Notes: generated from the letters alone by a model not told the origin. DNA of 64,000 nt from Syncephalis fuscata (GCA_025786725.1 JAHLTZ010000052.1:46035-110034), one strand, 5' to 3'. Counted from the stretch's first letter, positions 38,501 to 51,275 are shown. A program made the numbers and translations.

Positions 38501-38687
38501 TGAAGAGTTAAAAGTGAACGATGTAGCAGGTAAGTTTATCATGTTTTGATAATATAGTATGGGGAACAGTGTGTTGTTAATAGATAATGATTTATTTATT
38601 TGGTTAGAATTGTTGGAAGATTATAAAAGATTGGCCACTATAGTCAATCGTTATCGATTAGAATTGGCCAAGCAAGCTGAATATTAA
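35528..38687 (+). CDS. VPS9-domain Rab5-type guanine nucleotide exchange factor, multi-exon
   Basis: Predicted activator of Rab5/Ypt51-family GTPases at endosomes. Starts at ATG 35528 (MSMSRTNSTDGASS). Exon joins that keep the frame include 36234|36279, 36584|36641 and 36838|36898. The N-terminal ~150 residues are Ser/Thr-rich and disordered-looking. A helical-bundle region (EFGKTCRNADPIKS... and LDDERLASRCMSLHLLHVGL) precedes QSPIDKLEAIIQLHELI. The VPS9 domain follows: NADQLFPLLIYIIIKTMPSR, LISNVRYIQRYRHRNALKSK and TNMFAAISFLEAIDM. The catalytic Asp of NAD(D/Q) is present; the Tyr-Tyr before TN in Rabex-5/Vps9 is Tyr-Cys here. A poly-Lys run (KKKKKKK, from a GAA/AAG repeat at about 37363-37380) interrupts the domain before SAGSPNADQ. 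A long tail ends ELLEDYKRLATIVNRYRLEL. It could be a Muk1- or GAPVD1-like protein rather than a Vps9 ortholog. Confidence 0.9.
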
Positions 38688-41600
38688 TCATGATTAATCA
38701 TAATTAGTAGTAGTAGTAGTAGTATAATTATTTAGTTTGGTTGTTAATAATAATAATAATATGGGTTTTTTATTATATCAACTATGTTATTTCTACTACT
38801 TTTATTATGTACATATCTTTATAGTATTATATTGAATTCTGCTTTTTTATTTCTAATTAAATAGCAATAGTGGTTTTTAGTTGCTATTTTATTATGCATT
38901 ACCATGTCAATAAATGAGTCTATGATTTGTAGCTTGTTTTATTCTTGTTGATCATTTGGTTATTTGCTTTTTATTTTGTTGTTAAAAGGTAATATATATA
39001 GTAGATTATCGCTTGTATTTATTTTACTCTTTGTTACATCTATTGAATGGTTCATCAATAATATATAGCCATATTTATTTTATTTTGTTAGTGTTTATTA
39101 AAGGGAATTTGTATAACTACATTACCATTGGCTAGATAGCATATTATTTATAAAGATATAGTTAACTTTACTAGTTATTACCACCGCGTCCTTATTCAAA
39201 ACTTTTGTTTTGATTTTTATAAATATATTGATTAACTAAGGTACATAACATATTGCTCGGTTGTAGACTTATGTCAAAGGTATACTTTTTAAATAGCACA
39301 ACTACACGCTTGGCCGTTTAGTATTAATAGTGATTGATTACTGAACAAGCCTTGTATAAATATAATATGTTTACTAATTAGTTTTAATTGTGATTGGCAA
39401 GTGTTATTATATACAAAGCGTAATTAGGATGTGTACTTATTTCACCTCTGATCTTTGCTCAAAACTCTATTAAATTGTTTAAGAATACACTATACACAAT
39501 AGCGGAACTGTTATGAGCATATGACCAAATAAACATCATTTATAGCGTTAAGATATATAGCTAGTTAAATATTGGTATTTCACACTGGTTACTGATAATT
39601 TGACTAGGCAAGTATTTACAAATACCGCTGACTAGTTGTATTAACCGATTGGTCGTAATCAATATGCTGCTATATAAATTATTGGCATGATATAGCCACT
39701 GATATTAATAGTTAGCAAGTGCTATTTATACAACTTAATGCCACTATAAAGTAATGATGTGTATTGCAGTGTAACAACTAAGAGTTAGAAAAATGCCATT
39801 TGTATTGACAACGGCAATGGTATAATTTGTTTACTAAAATATTTTAACCAAAGCTATTGTTTATACATTATTAGTTACCAACATACACATAAATATTACT
39901 ACTGATTGTTGAAAATAGTATGCCAGTTATTACTAAATAGTTAGCAACCGAAATGATGCAGCTATTAGTGGTATTGGCCAATCTGCAACATAACTACAGA
40001 TAACATGAGCACTTGGTGTATACTTACCGCTAGCTATCAATCAGCCTACTACCGTCATAAATTAGCATAAATGTCTACTTGTTTAGTAAGTAGCAGCATG
40101 ACATGCATTGCTATCAATCGATGACTGTTCACGGGATTTGATGTTGTACAACAGCAATAATATGATGTGCGCCCTAATGGTTAGTAATATACTAATAGCT
40201 GTTATTAGTATACATTTGGATAGCGACTGTATAGTGATCAGAAGTAATGTCGCATAATATGGCCTACCAATAATGCTGTTTATTCTTACTGCATATTACC
40301 ATTGATGCTAATAATTGATACACTTTTTTATTAGTATTTGTGTAGGCTTGTACTGTCAAAACAGCAAAGGAGAAATTATTGCCGCTTTTTTATTAATCAA
40401 GCAACTTTCACCAATTTTTAATTCCATCATTAATATATCTAGAAGTACATGATGCCATTTATTATGACCGCATAGTTTTGATGTATTGACACATATAAGT
40501 CATTTATTATTGAAAAATCATGAAAAGTGCTAAAAATTAAAAGTACTAACAGTTAAAAAGTACTTAAAATGATATTTTAATAATAATATTGCTGTTTTTA
40601 TTTGTGGCAACTTCCAATAATTCTTTAATGTCATCTATATGCGTCGATGTGTCAATACTAAGCGGCTATAATGAATGGCATTACGTATTTATAGATACAT
40701 TACTGATGATAATAAATATTGATGAAAATTCTTTGATTAATAAAAAAGCAGCAACAACTCCTTTTTTGCCACTTTGATAATAAAAGCATATGCAAATACT
40801 AATAAAAAATATATAATGAATTAATAGTCAATTATAGCCTTTGTTTATATCGCCTAATTAGTCTTGCCAATATTGTAGCTGGTCTGTTAACATTCATTAG
40901 TAGCATACAACCATGCATTGCAATATTGATATTATTCGATACATAATGGTTGCTGACATGTATTTGATCAAAATGAATAGCAAAAATAATGCTAGCTATT
41001 GCATGTCCACTAGCATATACTTCAACAACTGTAGATTGCTTAACTACATTTTTTGCTAACACAGTATCTAACATGTGCAACCTATTAGTGCGTATTAGTA
41101 TTAGTCATCATTAATGTCGACTAGCTGCTACAACTTTACAAGCATACTAAACAGCAGTTACTATACTTTTATTTGTTACTGCCCAGTACCAGTGGTGCTA
41201 TTTTGTATTAAGCACAGATAGCGCAAATCTGTAGTATGTCCAACAAAGCTAACTATATCTACAGTTGCCAATGTTGTTAGTAACAGCTAGTTGTCAATAA
41301 ACAGCAGTTCAAACATCAAGCAATTACAGTAGTGTATATGTTTATTTGAGTGTATAGCAATAGCTGTAATAATAAGCTAGTATGCAGCATTTTGTTATTG
41401 CTACATTAATGATATTGGTATTATATTAATTAAAACCAATCAGCATACTAGACAGCAAGCCATAATTTAGATGGCATGTTGTTAGCCGTATGGTATATAC
41501 AATAGCTGATGTATATACCGTTTTATCGGTATATCACATCATAAGCATTGTCATATCTCATTGATTTCCATCGTGGTATCATGTTTATTTTGACTATAAG

Positions 41601-41880
41601 CACTAGCAAATACGGTCAATTTCTTATAACTATTTCAACATTAGCATTCGTATAAACAAGTTGTTTACGTTATTGCAAAATCAATAAAACTAGAATGCTG
41701 GTAGCTGTAGAATATCATTTATTTACCTGAGTTGTATTGTATTACTAAACATTATAATTTTTTATATTTGATATAGCACACCAGCGTTATGTATGTAGTT
41801 GATAATAACACTAGTTTATTTGGAATGTGATTTGCATTAAATTTATTAAATTATTACTAAGCAACTTATCAGAAATCTAA
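38688..41880. other. AT-rich gene-poor region
   Basis: Begins with (AGT)n and (AAT)n short repeats just after the VPS9 stop, then about 3 kb of low-GC sequence. A near-perfect hairpin lies at about 41508-41550 (GATGTATATACCG, loop TTTTAT, CGGTATATCACATC). The minus-strand 82-codon run at 41080-40832 (VEVYASGHAIASIIF...) reads somewhat like protein but has no domain and no neighbours to support it. Confidence 0.4.
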
Positions 41881-41884
41881 TGCA

Positions 41885-42445
41885 ATGGAGCTTGAATAAT
41901 TACATTTAATAGCATTCGTGTAGTTGACCTACATATTCGGTATATTGAACATGAAACTGGATGGTGAGTGACATCAGCCATTAAACGTTCATTATCATAG
42001 ATTTACTATCCAGCACGCATATATCCTTTTTCTAATTATATCATTTCTACTGTGTACTTTATTACTATATGCAATTTTATAGTATGCTAAACGCATTCTA
42101 TTTATTATAGTTTGCAATGCGTTTTAATCATTCCACTCATTGCGTGACATGCACTATAGCTTCAAACTGCCGATTTTGTAAGTATCGCTGTATACTAAAT
42201 ATACCGCATATTGTTTTAGCATATGACAATGCATATCATCTATAAATTGTTGTCAGTTTGGCCCTGGATTTATTGATAGTATATCGCAACTCACATGTGT
42301 ATAGAATGTTAATAGTATGTGTAGCTAGAGGATATGTGCATACTTGATAATAGATCTATGATGATGAGCATTTTGGTGATTATGTCACTTACCACTTAGT
42401 TCCATGTCAATAAAACGAATGTGTAGTTTAATTACACAGATATGA
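41885..42445. repeat. Dispersed fold-back repeat, copy C (inverted pair)
   Basis: The left arm, about 41905-42170 (+), has AGCATTCGTGTAGTTGACCT, TATTGAACATGAAACTGG, TAGATTTACTATCCAGCACG and later TCATTCCACTCATTGCG. The right arm, about 42296-42445, reads the outer part on the minus strand (GATAATAGATCTATGATGATGAG, TGTAGTTTAATTACAC). The arms meet around a centre near 42.2 kb. Confidence 0.65.
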
Positions 42446-42930
42446 TCAAATATAGCCTCTTGATCTTCAAAACATATTAAATGTCTGGTGAGTTATTTAT
42501 AAAAACAATTGTGTATTATTACACGCAGTTAGACAAAATAAAGTATATAAACTTGTCATTATCATATTGCATATTATGTCAGTTGTATAGTTGAGCTGTT
42601 ATGATTATTATGCAACAGTCCTTGTACTAGTCAAATATATTTGTACAAATGAATGCTGTGGTATCTAATTGTTGTAAATGCAATAAAAATCATTAATTAG
42701 ATTAATGTAATATTTAATACTCATCCAAATATTACTTGTCATAGCCAGATTATTGCCTTGAATCAGCTGCTAGTTCAAAATTGTGTTGCTGTATTTTGTT
42801 GCCCAAATAATGATTGCTTAATGGTTAGTATTCGTATTAGAGTACACTGATGAGTAACGCTTATAAACTAATTTATTATACAAAAATATAAAACTAACAT
42901 AAAACCACTTGTGATACTGCGAATATGGGC
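42446..42930. other. AT-rich intergenic region
   Basis: No coding sequence or repeat recognised between fold-back copy C and the GC-richer exon-like block that starts at about 42940. Confidence 0.35.
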
Positions 42931-42934
42931 TAGC

Positions 42935-43073
42935 CCATTAAACAGGTAGCTGCTGTTCCCAGTCCCTATCAGTTCCAATATAGAACGACGGGCCCGGTGT
43001 ACAGCAGTTAGTTGCTTATTGGTCCCGCCCAATGTACTATTGCCTAGAATAAAGTTAGCACTGTTTTAGTTAA
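42935..43073 (-). other. GC-richer exon-like block 3' of the 178-codon gene
   Basis: On the minus strand a good acceptor (TTTATTCTAG) at about 43042 is followed by an open frame of about 48 codons: GNSTLGGTNKQLTAVHRARR, then LIGTGNSSYLFNGLAHIRSI. A matching donor (ATG|GTAAGT) lies at about 43090. The base composition is coding-like. However, the frame does not join the upstream ORF, which has stopped at 43120. It may be a separate exon of an overlapping gene, a spliced 3' UTR, or coding with an unseen indel. Confidence 0.35.
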
Positions 43074-43119
43074 TTTTGCATTAACTTACCATGTTATACA
43101 GACTTGCATTTACTTGCGC

Positions 43120-43656
43120 TTAATGGCGCAAGTGTTCCTTTTTAGCGTTGCGCACAGCAGTGCGACGGCGCAGTCTTGAGGCGGCAGTTCGGCGAGGTCC
43201 CCCACCCCGCGGAACTACCCGATAAGTGCTGTTGATCGCAACAGCAGCCTTGGTTGGTTGAGCCGGTGCCAATTTGAGGGCGCCGGTGTATTCCACACCA
43301 TCCATAGGAGTGGTGTGGATAGAGGAGGAGGATGAGGAGCAGTAGTAATGACTACTGAATGAAAAGCCGGAAAGGCTAGTGATGGTGGTGTTGACTGCTT
43401 TGTTGCTGCTCAAAACCTCCTCGGTTTGAACAGCAACGCTGCACAAAGCAGTCTCCGCTTGCGTTCCTACGCAGCGGATATTTGGAGGCAATAGAGCCTG
43501 TGTTGCGACTGGCACAGACTCTGGCAGCTTGGCCTTTTTCAAAGCCGGCTTACTGCCTGCCTCAATGTCCGTCTCAGAAAACAAACGTTTCTGGACGACA
43601 GGCAATGGCATCGTAGCATAAATAATGCTACGGGTATAAACAACTGTAGCAGCCAT
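43120..43656 (-). CDS. Hypothetical protein, 178 aa, basic C-terminus
   Basis: Single open frame beginning MAATVVYTRSIIYATMPLPV, clearly richer in G+C than the surrounding sequence, which argues for a real gene. The N-terminal third has GSKPALKKAKLPE, an NLS-like basic patch. The middle is Ser/Thr-rich with a run of Ser (CSSSSSSIH). The C-terminus is Arg-rich (RRTAASRLRRRTAVRNAKKE), suggesting a nuclear or nucleic-acid-binding protein. I do not recognise a family. Three nucleotides from a different frame would end at KRK* a few codons later, so the exact C-terminus is uncertain if an indel is present. A donor/acceptor pair lies just downstream. Confidence 0.6.
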   Translation of the reverse strand: MAATVVYTRSIIYATMPLPVVQKRLFSETDIEAGSKPALKKAKLPESVPVATQALLPPNIRCVGTQAETALCSVAVQTEEVLSSNKAVNTTITSLSGFSFSSHYYCSSSSSSIHTTPMDGVEYTGALKLAPAQPTKAAVAINSTYRVVPRGGGPRRTAASRLRRRTAVRNAKKEHLRH

Positions 43657-43697
43657 CGCTAACTACTTTACGCTATAAAAACGCACAATACATATAA

Positions 43698-43886
43698 TTA
43701 ATACCATGTAAATAGTATATGTAATGCGAATACAAACACAGCATAACCAAATAAACTATTCAATTCAAATGGATGAACAGTTTTAAGCAAACGCCAAGAA
43801 TGCACTGCACGGCTAAACAAATCAAACACAGGTGCAACGCAACGTGTTATGCAACAGCGCAACTTGGCGCAGCAATAATATTCCAT
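43698..43886 (-). CDS. Small protein with C-terminal hydrophobic helix, 62 aa, unknown
   Basis: Starts MEYYCCAKLRCCITRCVAPV (six Cys in the first 16 residues) and ends in a hydrophobic segment, FGYAVFVFALHILFTWY, like a tail anchor. It lies 41 bp upstream of, and on the same strand as, the 178-codon gene. It could be an independent small gene or an upstream ORF in that gene's 5' leader. The G+C is above the local background. No family recognised. Confidence 0.35.
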   Translation of the reverse strand: MEYYCCAKLRCCITRCVAPVFDLFSRAVHSWRLLKTVHPFELNSLFGYAVFVFALHILFTWY

Positions 43887-43889
43887 TCA

Positions 43890-45239
43890 CTGACAAACGT
43901 AGACGCAAACGTAACACTTGCTTGCCTTTAAAAAAGTTTTTATAACAAAAAACAAGGAAATGAAACTACAATATTGTAGTAGAACAAAAAGACAAGATAA
44001 AACAAACAAGATGAAAGCGTTATAGAGATCTAAATATCAATCTTGCGCGGCTTTTTACACAATAAATTGCCACTCAACTATTTTACACTCACACACCAGT
44101 AGCTTGTACCATCATTTATTCGTATCGAGTATTTGTATGTACAACTTGTAGTATCACTATTGTCTTGTGTAGTTCAATACGAGCTCACTAACCAAAACAG
44201 GCCTGCATCGGACATGAATATCAAATGGTCCGTGTACACCTTGCTAAACCGGTAAGTAGTCCAATAAACTAGATGGCGTGATCACAACAGCAAATAGACA
44301 CATAACACGTGATCTTGTGTTTACTTTTCATAAATACGCCACCACCATGATTGTCGCGTATTAATAACGCGCGTACACGGCTGAAACAATAACATACCAT
44401 TTATACAATACATGTAGCTGTAATAATATATAATAATATTTATTCAAGTCACTTGTACAAATTCTGATAGTCATGATACACAGTGTATTGCTATTTATAC
44501 GATTGCTTCATTACTTAGTTGATTGATTTATATTCCAGTATATCTGTATCTTTTAGCAACCATAAATAATGCAATACTTTATATAGTACTTTTATATTGA
44601 AACTTGGTTTAAAGATGGTTTGTTGGTAAGTGAGTTGTAATTACCGTAGTCTTGTTACTGATGCAGATACATATCATTTAGCTTATTGTAGCCAGTTCAC
44701 TACTACAACAGTTTGTAATAGCTTGCTGTTTTACATTATCAATAGCTGATGGTTTCTGCTATATGTAAAATACATGCATGGATGTGTATATCAGTGTACT
44801 CGGTAGGTATGGTTGTAGTTTACTAGACATACTAGACACAGTATTGCACAAGTACTTGGCAGAATACGACAAATAGTAATGTATATATATATATCTAATT
44901 GTACACGTAGCTATACTCGGCAACATTATAAGTAAAAGTTGTAACCGCTTCAAGTGCTGCAGCATAAATCACAAGTTGTCTGGCGATCAGTAATCTATTG
45001 CGCACCAAGGACTTAGCTGTTTGAACGCGCTGACATCCGTATCGGTTGATACTATGCCAAAACATTCAGCTTGCTTACTAATCTCAAATGCCCAAGCATA
45101 TCTATAATTTACTGACATTGTATTCTAAACAACATATGTTTGTTACGCTATGTATACTGTAGTAATATGCAAATTGCACTTAACTGTCGCTGTAATGTAG
45201 TAGAATTAATAATCAACGTGCGTCATAACTATTATTGTC
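43890..45239. other. AT-rich intergenic region
   Basis: No gene seen. It probably includes the promoter of the 43-kb genes in the first few hundred bases. Confidence 0.4.
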
Positions 45240-46040
45240 ACCGATTCTATTGCTACTGTGTCTGTGCTTTATTATTATGCTTGAATAGCTATAAAACACT
45301 TGTGATTACTTTTCAATAAACAATATAGGCTAATTATAATACTTATATATATATGCTACATCCTTGGCCAACACTCATCCTGCAATAGCTAGATTTACTT
45401 TAAATAATACATGATCTTGATAAAGTTACTATGCATACACTCAATAAGCAATAGAAGCAGTATGAGTTGAATTTTTAACAAATACAGCTAGCGACAAGCA
45501 AGCAACTTTTACCAATAATGCTAGCCATTAGACTATGCAACGATATAAGACAAAAACAAAACAAAACAAATGTGTGTAAATAGTAGTATTAACATTATAG
45601 TGTATATATATGCATGAACAAATGAGCGAGATAAACAAAAACCATAATGAGCAGAGCTAACGCCGGACGGCAAAACCGTTCCAAATAAACTGCAATTACT
45701 ATATACTAGAATTACATATAATAGAATGAATACACAATAGAAATGCCGCGAGTAATGGTATTGAAGCTGTGGTGCATATAATCTAATGAGCAGAATGAGC
45801 AATTACTTTGAAGAATGTAGTGAATAGAATGTAGCCAGTACATTATAAAATGATATGTAGTGATAGAAATATACAATTTGAATGCTGTGGATGGATAGAG
45901 GATATATGCATACTGGATAATAAATATACGACAATGAACACTTTGATAGCCGATGCCATTCAACACAAAGTCATATTCAATAAAATGAATATGTATTTTA
46001 ATTGCTTGAATGAGACTAATTTAATCATTTGAACATCAAA
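45240..46040 (-). repeat. Dispersed fold-back family, copy D (minus orientation)
   Basis: Directly repeated at 53540-54250. Shared blocks include TTATGCTTGA...CTATAAAACACTT followed by CAATAAACAATAT, and a minus-strand series ending ATTTATTATCCAGTATGCA and TATATCCTCTAT. The hydrophobic ORFs of 84-89 codons on the minus strand (Ile/Leu/Tyr/His-rich, HSIHYI- and HAYIYT-like) recur in the other copies and probably reflect repeat composition. Confidence 0.65.
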
Positions 46041-46794
46041 TGATAACAAACGAGATTAATAAATTTGATACTATTCATTAACTATAAACAAAACAATGTC
46101 ACCAAGGCGTCAAACACACATTTTATCTATTTGTGAGTGTGTTATTAGTTATTAATTGTTCAAAACTTTCAGATAAGCTTGATTATAGCTTATGCAAGTG
46201 CCAGTAATGAGTTGACATAATGTTCGATCATGTCAATGTTTTGAGTACATTTTACACAATTATTGTAGACTTATTCTAACTATTGCGAGTACTGTTGCAA
46301 ATGTCTAAAGAATGGCTTGAAAAACTCCCATGTTTTTCTAAATATTTTGTGACGTATATGCTATGACAGCTTTAAACGGCTGTATAATTGTGTTGTAAGC
46401 CGAATATGTGTAAAATAAACAATCATAGCAATTATGTATTAAATAAATGTGTGCCATATTACTGTGCATTGAACCTAAAAATCTAACTGATTATATCTAA
46501 ATATATATACGATATTGCTATATTTTTACATTACAAATGATGTTTATTCGTATAAATATATGTATAATCAGCTTTGTTTAATAGCATTGGTTTTAGTTTA
46601 CTATTAGTAGACTTAATATTTGGTTTGTTTGTTATTACAACAGATATGTATTACAACAAGTTTATAACCTAGTACATTACAATAATTATGCACTGCAGCA
46701 TGCTGCAAGCACATACCAATACATAATATTATCGTGTGTTGTATCCGCCACTTATATAGTTAGATTAAAATAAAATAGAAAATAAAAATTTGTT
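46041..46794. other. AT-rich spacer between repeats
   Basis: No coding sequence or repeat recognised. Confidence 0.35.
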
Positions 46795-47296
46795 GAATTT
46801 TATTTATACATCTATACAACCCACTATATGATGATGATTATATTTAAAAATCATTATACTCTCAAATATACACAATTAATATTACCTAACTCTAACTACT
46901 ACACATGTAAACAGGTTTACTAATATTTGTTATGCTTATGGCATCAATAAGCACTCTACAACTTTTAGCACAACTTTACAAATACTTACTAATTGGTTTA
47001 CTTTTCTGTTTTATATATCCAGCATTGCTATAAATACAACAGTAATTATCACATTAAATAAAAGATCATTATTTTATCAAACATTTATTTGCCTTTATTG
47101 TTCTACTCTGGTCCAGCCATAGCAGTTAGTACTATACAATTGTGTAGTTTGTATATCCTAAATTTTAAGTATAGTATACACCAATATACAATTATTGATA
47201 AATATGCAAGTGTACACACAATGTTAGCAGTTGACACAGTTGCTATGATCATGCAATATCTAACAGCACCATTATTAACCATTATAAGCAAATGAG
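46795..47296. repeat. Outer left arm of the 6.4-kb nested palindrome
   Basis: Inverted copy of 52.70-53.24 kb. Matching blocks run from the outer end (CATCTATACAACCCACTATA against TATAGTGAGTTGTATAGATC) to the inner end. Read on its minus strand, the inner part is open for about 62 codons (ATVSTANIVCTLAY, IVYWCILYLKFRIYKL). The right arm keeps nearly the same peptide. Confidence 0.8.
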
Positions 47297-48065
47297 TGTA
47301 GTAATCATTAACAATTAATCAGTAGACTAATTGTTAGACACAGCATTATTAGTTAATTAACTAATCATAAGCAATAATCATTATTAACCAATTGACTACT
47401 TAATTATTAAACAAATTATTGTTCACTGCTTAATAATTAATGATTAACCAGTAATCACCATTAATTAACTAACTAGCAGATTGACTAATACGGTTGGCTA
47501 CTACTATTAATCAACTACATCGGTTAATTAACTAGGCTAATTAATTAACTAACTGACAAGTATTAAACACCAAGCATTATTAACTAACTATTAAACATCA
47601 ATCATTATTTATTAATTAACTAGCTATTAACTAATATCAAATAAATTATTATTGACTAATTAATTAACTATTAACTGGATTATTAATTAACACAGTTTAA
47701 CTTTATAGTCTATATTCTATTATTAAATAACAAGGGATACCCTTACATTTTTAGTTAATTATTATTGACTAATTACTTAACTTTAGTCTATTTTTATTAT
47801 CAAAATGGCAAGGGATACTCTTGCATTTTAGTTAATTATTACTTAACTTTTATTAATTTTGTTATATTTTATTGTTAAAATGGCAAAAATATCTTACATT
47901 CTAGTATTACTTAATTAAAGTTAATAAAAGTTAAGTAATTGTTAGTTAATTAACTAATGGTAATGATACCGTTAACAATTTAGTTAACTTGTTAATTAAC
48001 TAATTACTTACTTTTAATTAACTTTGTCTATTTTTATTAACAAAATGCAAGGATACCCTTACATT
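47297..48065. repeat. TTAATTAACT-rich low-complexity flank (left)
   Basis: Dense variants of TTAATTAACTAA and ACTTAACTTTTAGTTAA, with interspersed GCAAGGGATACCCTTACATT motifs that also occur between the palindrome units. No coding potential. Confidence 0.8.
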
Positions 48066-48990
48066 TTAGTCAAATATTACTTAACTTTTTACTTAACTTT
48101 AGTTCTTTTAATTACTTTTTTAGTCGTATATTTGGTCGATTTTTGTTGGATTTTTGTTGGATTTTTTTGGGAAAAACGGCCCAACTCCCCGTATTTTTAA
48201 TTCCACAGATACTTGTCCTAAAAATACACGGTGCCACTTGTTCGAACCGCAAGAAGCAGGCGCGTCGATCCTGATATGCTAAATAATCGCCAAAAATCGT
48301 GGGAATGCGTGAAAAATACGCGGAGTTGGACCTCCATACAAAAAACGGCACTTTTTGCATGTTTTGATTTTTAAGTCATTGGATAAATTTTTGGCGATTT
48401 TTTGAATATATAGATCAGCGCACCATATTATTGCGGTCGAACGAGTGGTCCTGTGTATTTTTAGATCAATTATCCGTAGAGTTAAAAATACGGGAGTTTG
48501 ATGACTAGTTTATAGTGGCATATTTCACGAAATCCTAAGATATCCCCTATAACCAGCAAACTAGAACTCCCGTATTTTTAACTCTACGGATACTTGCTCT
48601 AAAAATACACAGGACCACTCGTTCGACCGCAATAATATGGTGCGTCGATCTATATATTCGAAAAAATCGCCAAAAATTTATCCAATGAATTAAAAATCAA
48701 AACATGCAAAAAGTGCCGTTTTTTGTATGGAGGTCCAACTCCGCGTATTTTTCACGCATTCCCACGATTTTTGGCGATTTTTAGCATATCAGGATCGACG
48801 CGCCTGCTTCTTGCGGTTCGAACAAGTGGCACCGTGTATTTTTAGGACAAGTATCCGTGGAATTAAAAATACGGGGAGTTGGGCCGTTTTTCCCAAAAAA
48901 ATCCGACAAAAATCCAACAAAAATCGACCAAATATACGGCTAAAAAAGTAATTAAAAGTTAACTAAAGTTAAGTAAAAAGTTAAGTAATA
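48066..48990. repeat. Palindrome unit 1 (centre 48499-48564, + orientation)
   Basis: Two ~430-bp arms are inverted copies of each other. Each carries TGGAGGTCCAACTCCGCG, GATCGACGCGCC, TTGCGGTTCGAACAAGTGG and GTGTATTTTTAG blocks. The arms flank a 66-bp non-repeated centre that starts TGATGACTAGTTTATAGTGG and ends CCAGCAAACTAG. The arms contain 74-82-codon open frames reading outward from the centre side. Confidence 0.9.
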
Positions 48991-49189
48991 TTTGACTAGA
49001 AATGTAAGGGTATCCCTTGCATTTTGTTAATAAATATAGACTAAAAGTTAACTAAAGTTAAGTAATTAGTTAAGTAATTAACAATTAACTAATGTTAAAC
49101 GTTATCAACATTAGTTAATTAACTTAACTAATTACTTAACTTTTAGTTAACTTTTAGTCTATATTTATTAACAAAATAGCAAGGATACC
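48991..49189. repeat. Inter-unit linker 1, itself palindromic
   Basis: AGTTAAGTAA/TTACTTAACT-rich; the centre of symmetry is near 49105 around AATGTTAAACGTTATCAACATT. It has GTAAGGGTATCCCTTGC on one side and its inverse on the other. Confidence 0.75.
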
Positions 49190-50130
49190 CTTACATTTCT
49201 AGTCAAATATTACTTAACTTTTTACTTAACTTTAGTTAACTTTTAATTACCTTTTTTAGCCGTATATTTGGTCGATTTTTGTTGGATTTTTGTCGGATTT
49301 TTTGGGAAAAACGGTCCCAACTCCCCGTATTTTTAATTCCACGGATACTTGACCTAAAAATACACGGTGCCACTTGTTCGAACCGCAAGAAGCAGGCGCG
49401 TCGATCCTGATATGCTAAAAATCGCCAAAAATCGTGGGAATGCGTGAAAAATACGCGGAGTTGGACCTCCATACAAAAAACGGCACTTTTTGCATGTTTT
49501 GATTTTTAATTCATTGGATAAATTTTTGGCGATTTTTTTGAATATTAGATCGACGCACCATATTATTGCGGTCCGAACGAGTGGTCCTGTGTATTTTTAG
49601 AGCAAGTATCCGTAGAATTAAAAATACGCGAAGTTCTAGTTTGCTGGTTATAGGGGATATTTAGGATTTCGTAAATATGCCACTATAAACTAGTCATCAA
49701 ACTTCACGTATTTTTAACTCTACGGATACTTGCTCTAAAAATACACAGGACCACTCGTTCGACCGCAATAATATGGTGCGCCGATCTATATATTCAAAAA
49801 AATCGCCAAAAATTTATCCAATGAATTAAAAATCAAAACATGCAAAAAGTGCCGTTTTTTGTATGGAGGTCCAACTCCGCGTATTTTTCACGCATTCCCA
49901 CGATTTTTGGCGATTTTTTAGCATATCAGGATCGACGCGCCTGCTTCTTGCGGTTCGAACAAGTGGCACCGTGTATTTTTAGGACAAGTATCCGTGGAAT
50001 TAAAAATACGGGGAGTTGGGCCGTTTTTCCCAAAAAAATCCGACAAAAATCCAACAAAAATCGACCAAATATACGGCTAAAAAAGGTAATTAAAAGTTAA
50101 CTAAAGTTAAGTAAAAAGTTAAGTAATATT
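49190..50130. repeat. Palindrome unit 2 (centre 49636-49699, - orientation)
   Basis: Same arms as unit 1 with small indels and substitutions. The centre reads CTAGTTTGCTGGTTATAGGG...AAACTAGTCATCA, the reverse complement of the unit 1 centre. Confidence 0.9.
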
Positions 50131-50335
50131 TACTAAAATGTAAGGGTATCCTTGCTATTTTGTTAATAAATATAGACTAAAAGTTAACTAAAAGTTAAGT
50201 AATAGTTAAGTAATTAAAAGTTAACTAATGGTTAAACGGTTAACAACTTAGTTAATTGTTAATTACTTAACTAATTACTTAACTTTTAGTTAACTTTTAG
50301 TCTATATTTATTAACAAAATAGCAAGGGATACCCT
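50131..50335. repeat. Inter-unit linker 2, palindromic
   Basis: Same motif set as linker 1; symmetry centre near 50235 at GGTTAAACGGTTAACAAC. It also lies near the midpoint of the whole 6.4-kb structure. Confidence 0.7.
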
Positions 50336-51275
50336 TACATTTTAGTCAAATATTACTTAACTTTTTACTTAACTTTAGTTAACTTTTAATTAACTTTTTT
50401 AGTCGTATATTTGGTCGATTTTTGTTGGATTTTTGTCGGATTTTTTTGGGAAAAACGGCCCAACTCCCCGTATTTTTAATTCCACGGATACTTGTCCTAA
50501 AAATACACGGTGCCACTTGTTCGAACCGCAAGAAGCAGGCGCGTCGATCCTGATATGCTAAAAAATGCCAAAAATCGTGGGAATGCGTGAAAAATACGCG
50601 GAGTTGGACCTCCATACAAAAAACGGCACTTTTTGCATGTTTTGATTTTTAATTCATTGGATAAATTTTTGGCGATTTTTTTGAATATATAGATCGCGCA
50701 CCATATTATTGCGGTCAGAACGAGTGGTCCTGTGTATTTTTAGAGCAAGTATCCGTAGAGTTAAAAATACGGGAAGTTTAGTTTGCTGGTTATAGGGGAT
50801 ATCTTAGGATTCGTGAAATATGCCACTATAAACTAGTCATCAAACTTCCCGTATTTTTAACTCTACGGATACTTGCTCTAAAAATACACAGGACCACTCG
50901 TTCGACCGCAATAATATGGTGCGTCGATCTATATATTCAAAAAATCGCCAAAAATTTATCCAATGAATTAAAAATCAAAACATGCAAAAAGTGCCGTTTT
51001 TTGTATGGAGGTCCAACTCCGCGTATTTTTCACGCATTCCCACGATTTTTGGCGATTTTTAGCATATCAGGATCGACGCGCCTGCTTCTTGCGGTTCGAA
51101 CAAGTGGCACCGTGTATTTTTAGGACAAGTATCCGTGGAATTAAAAATACGGGGAGTTGGGCCGTTTTTCCCAAAAAATCCAACAAAAATCCAACAAAAA
51201 TCGACCAAATATACGGCTAAAAAAGTTAATTAAAAGTTAACTAAAGTTAAGTAAAAAGTTAAGTAATATTTGACT
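50336..51275. repeat. Palindrome unit 3 (centre about 50779-50842, - orientation)
   Basis: Arms as in units 1-2. The centre has the same orientation as unit 2 (GTTTGCTGGTTATAGGGGAT...CTAGTCATCA). Confidence 0.9.

Noticed and set aside
40832-41080. 82-codon minus-strand ORF
   Set aside because: Somewhat protein-like, but no domain, no splice partners and no compositional rise above background.
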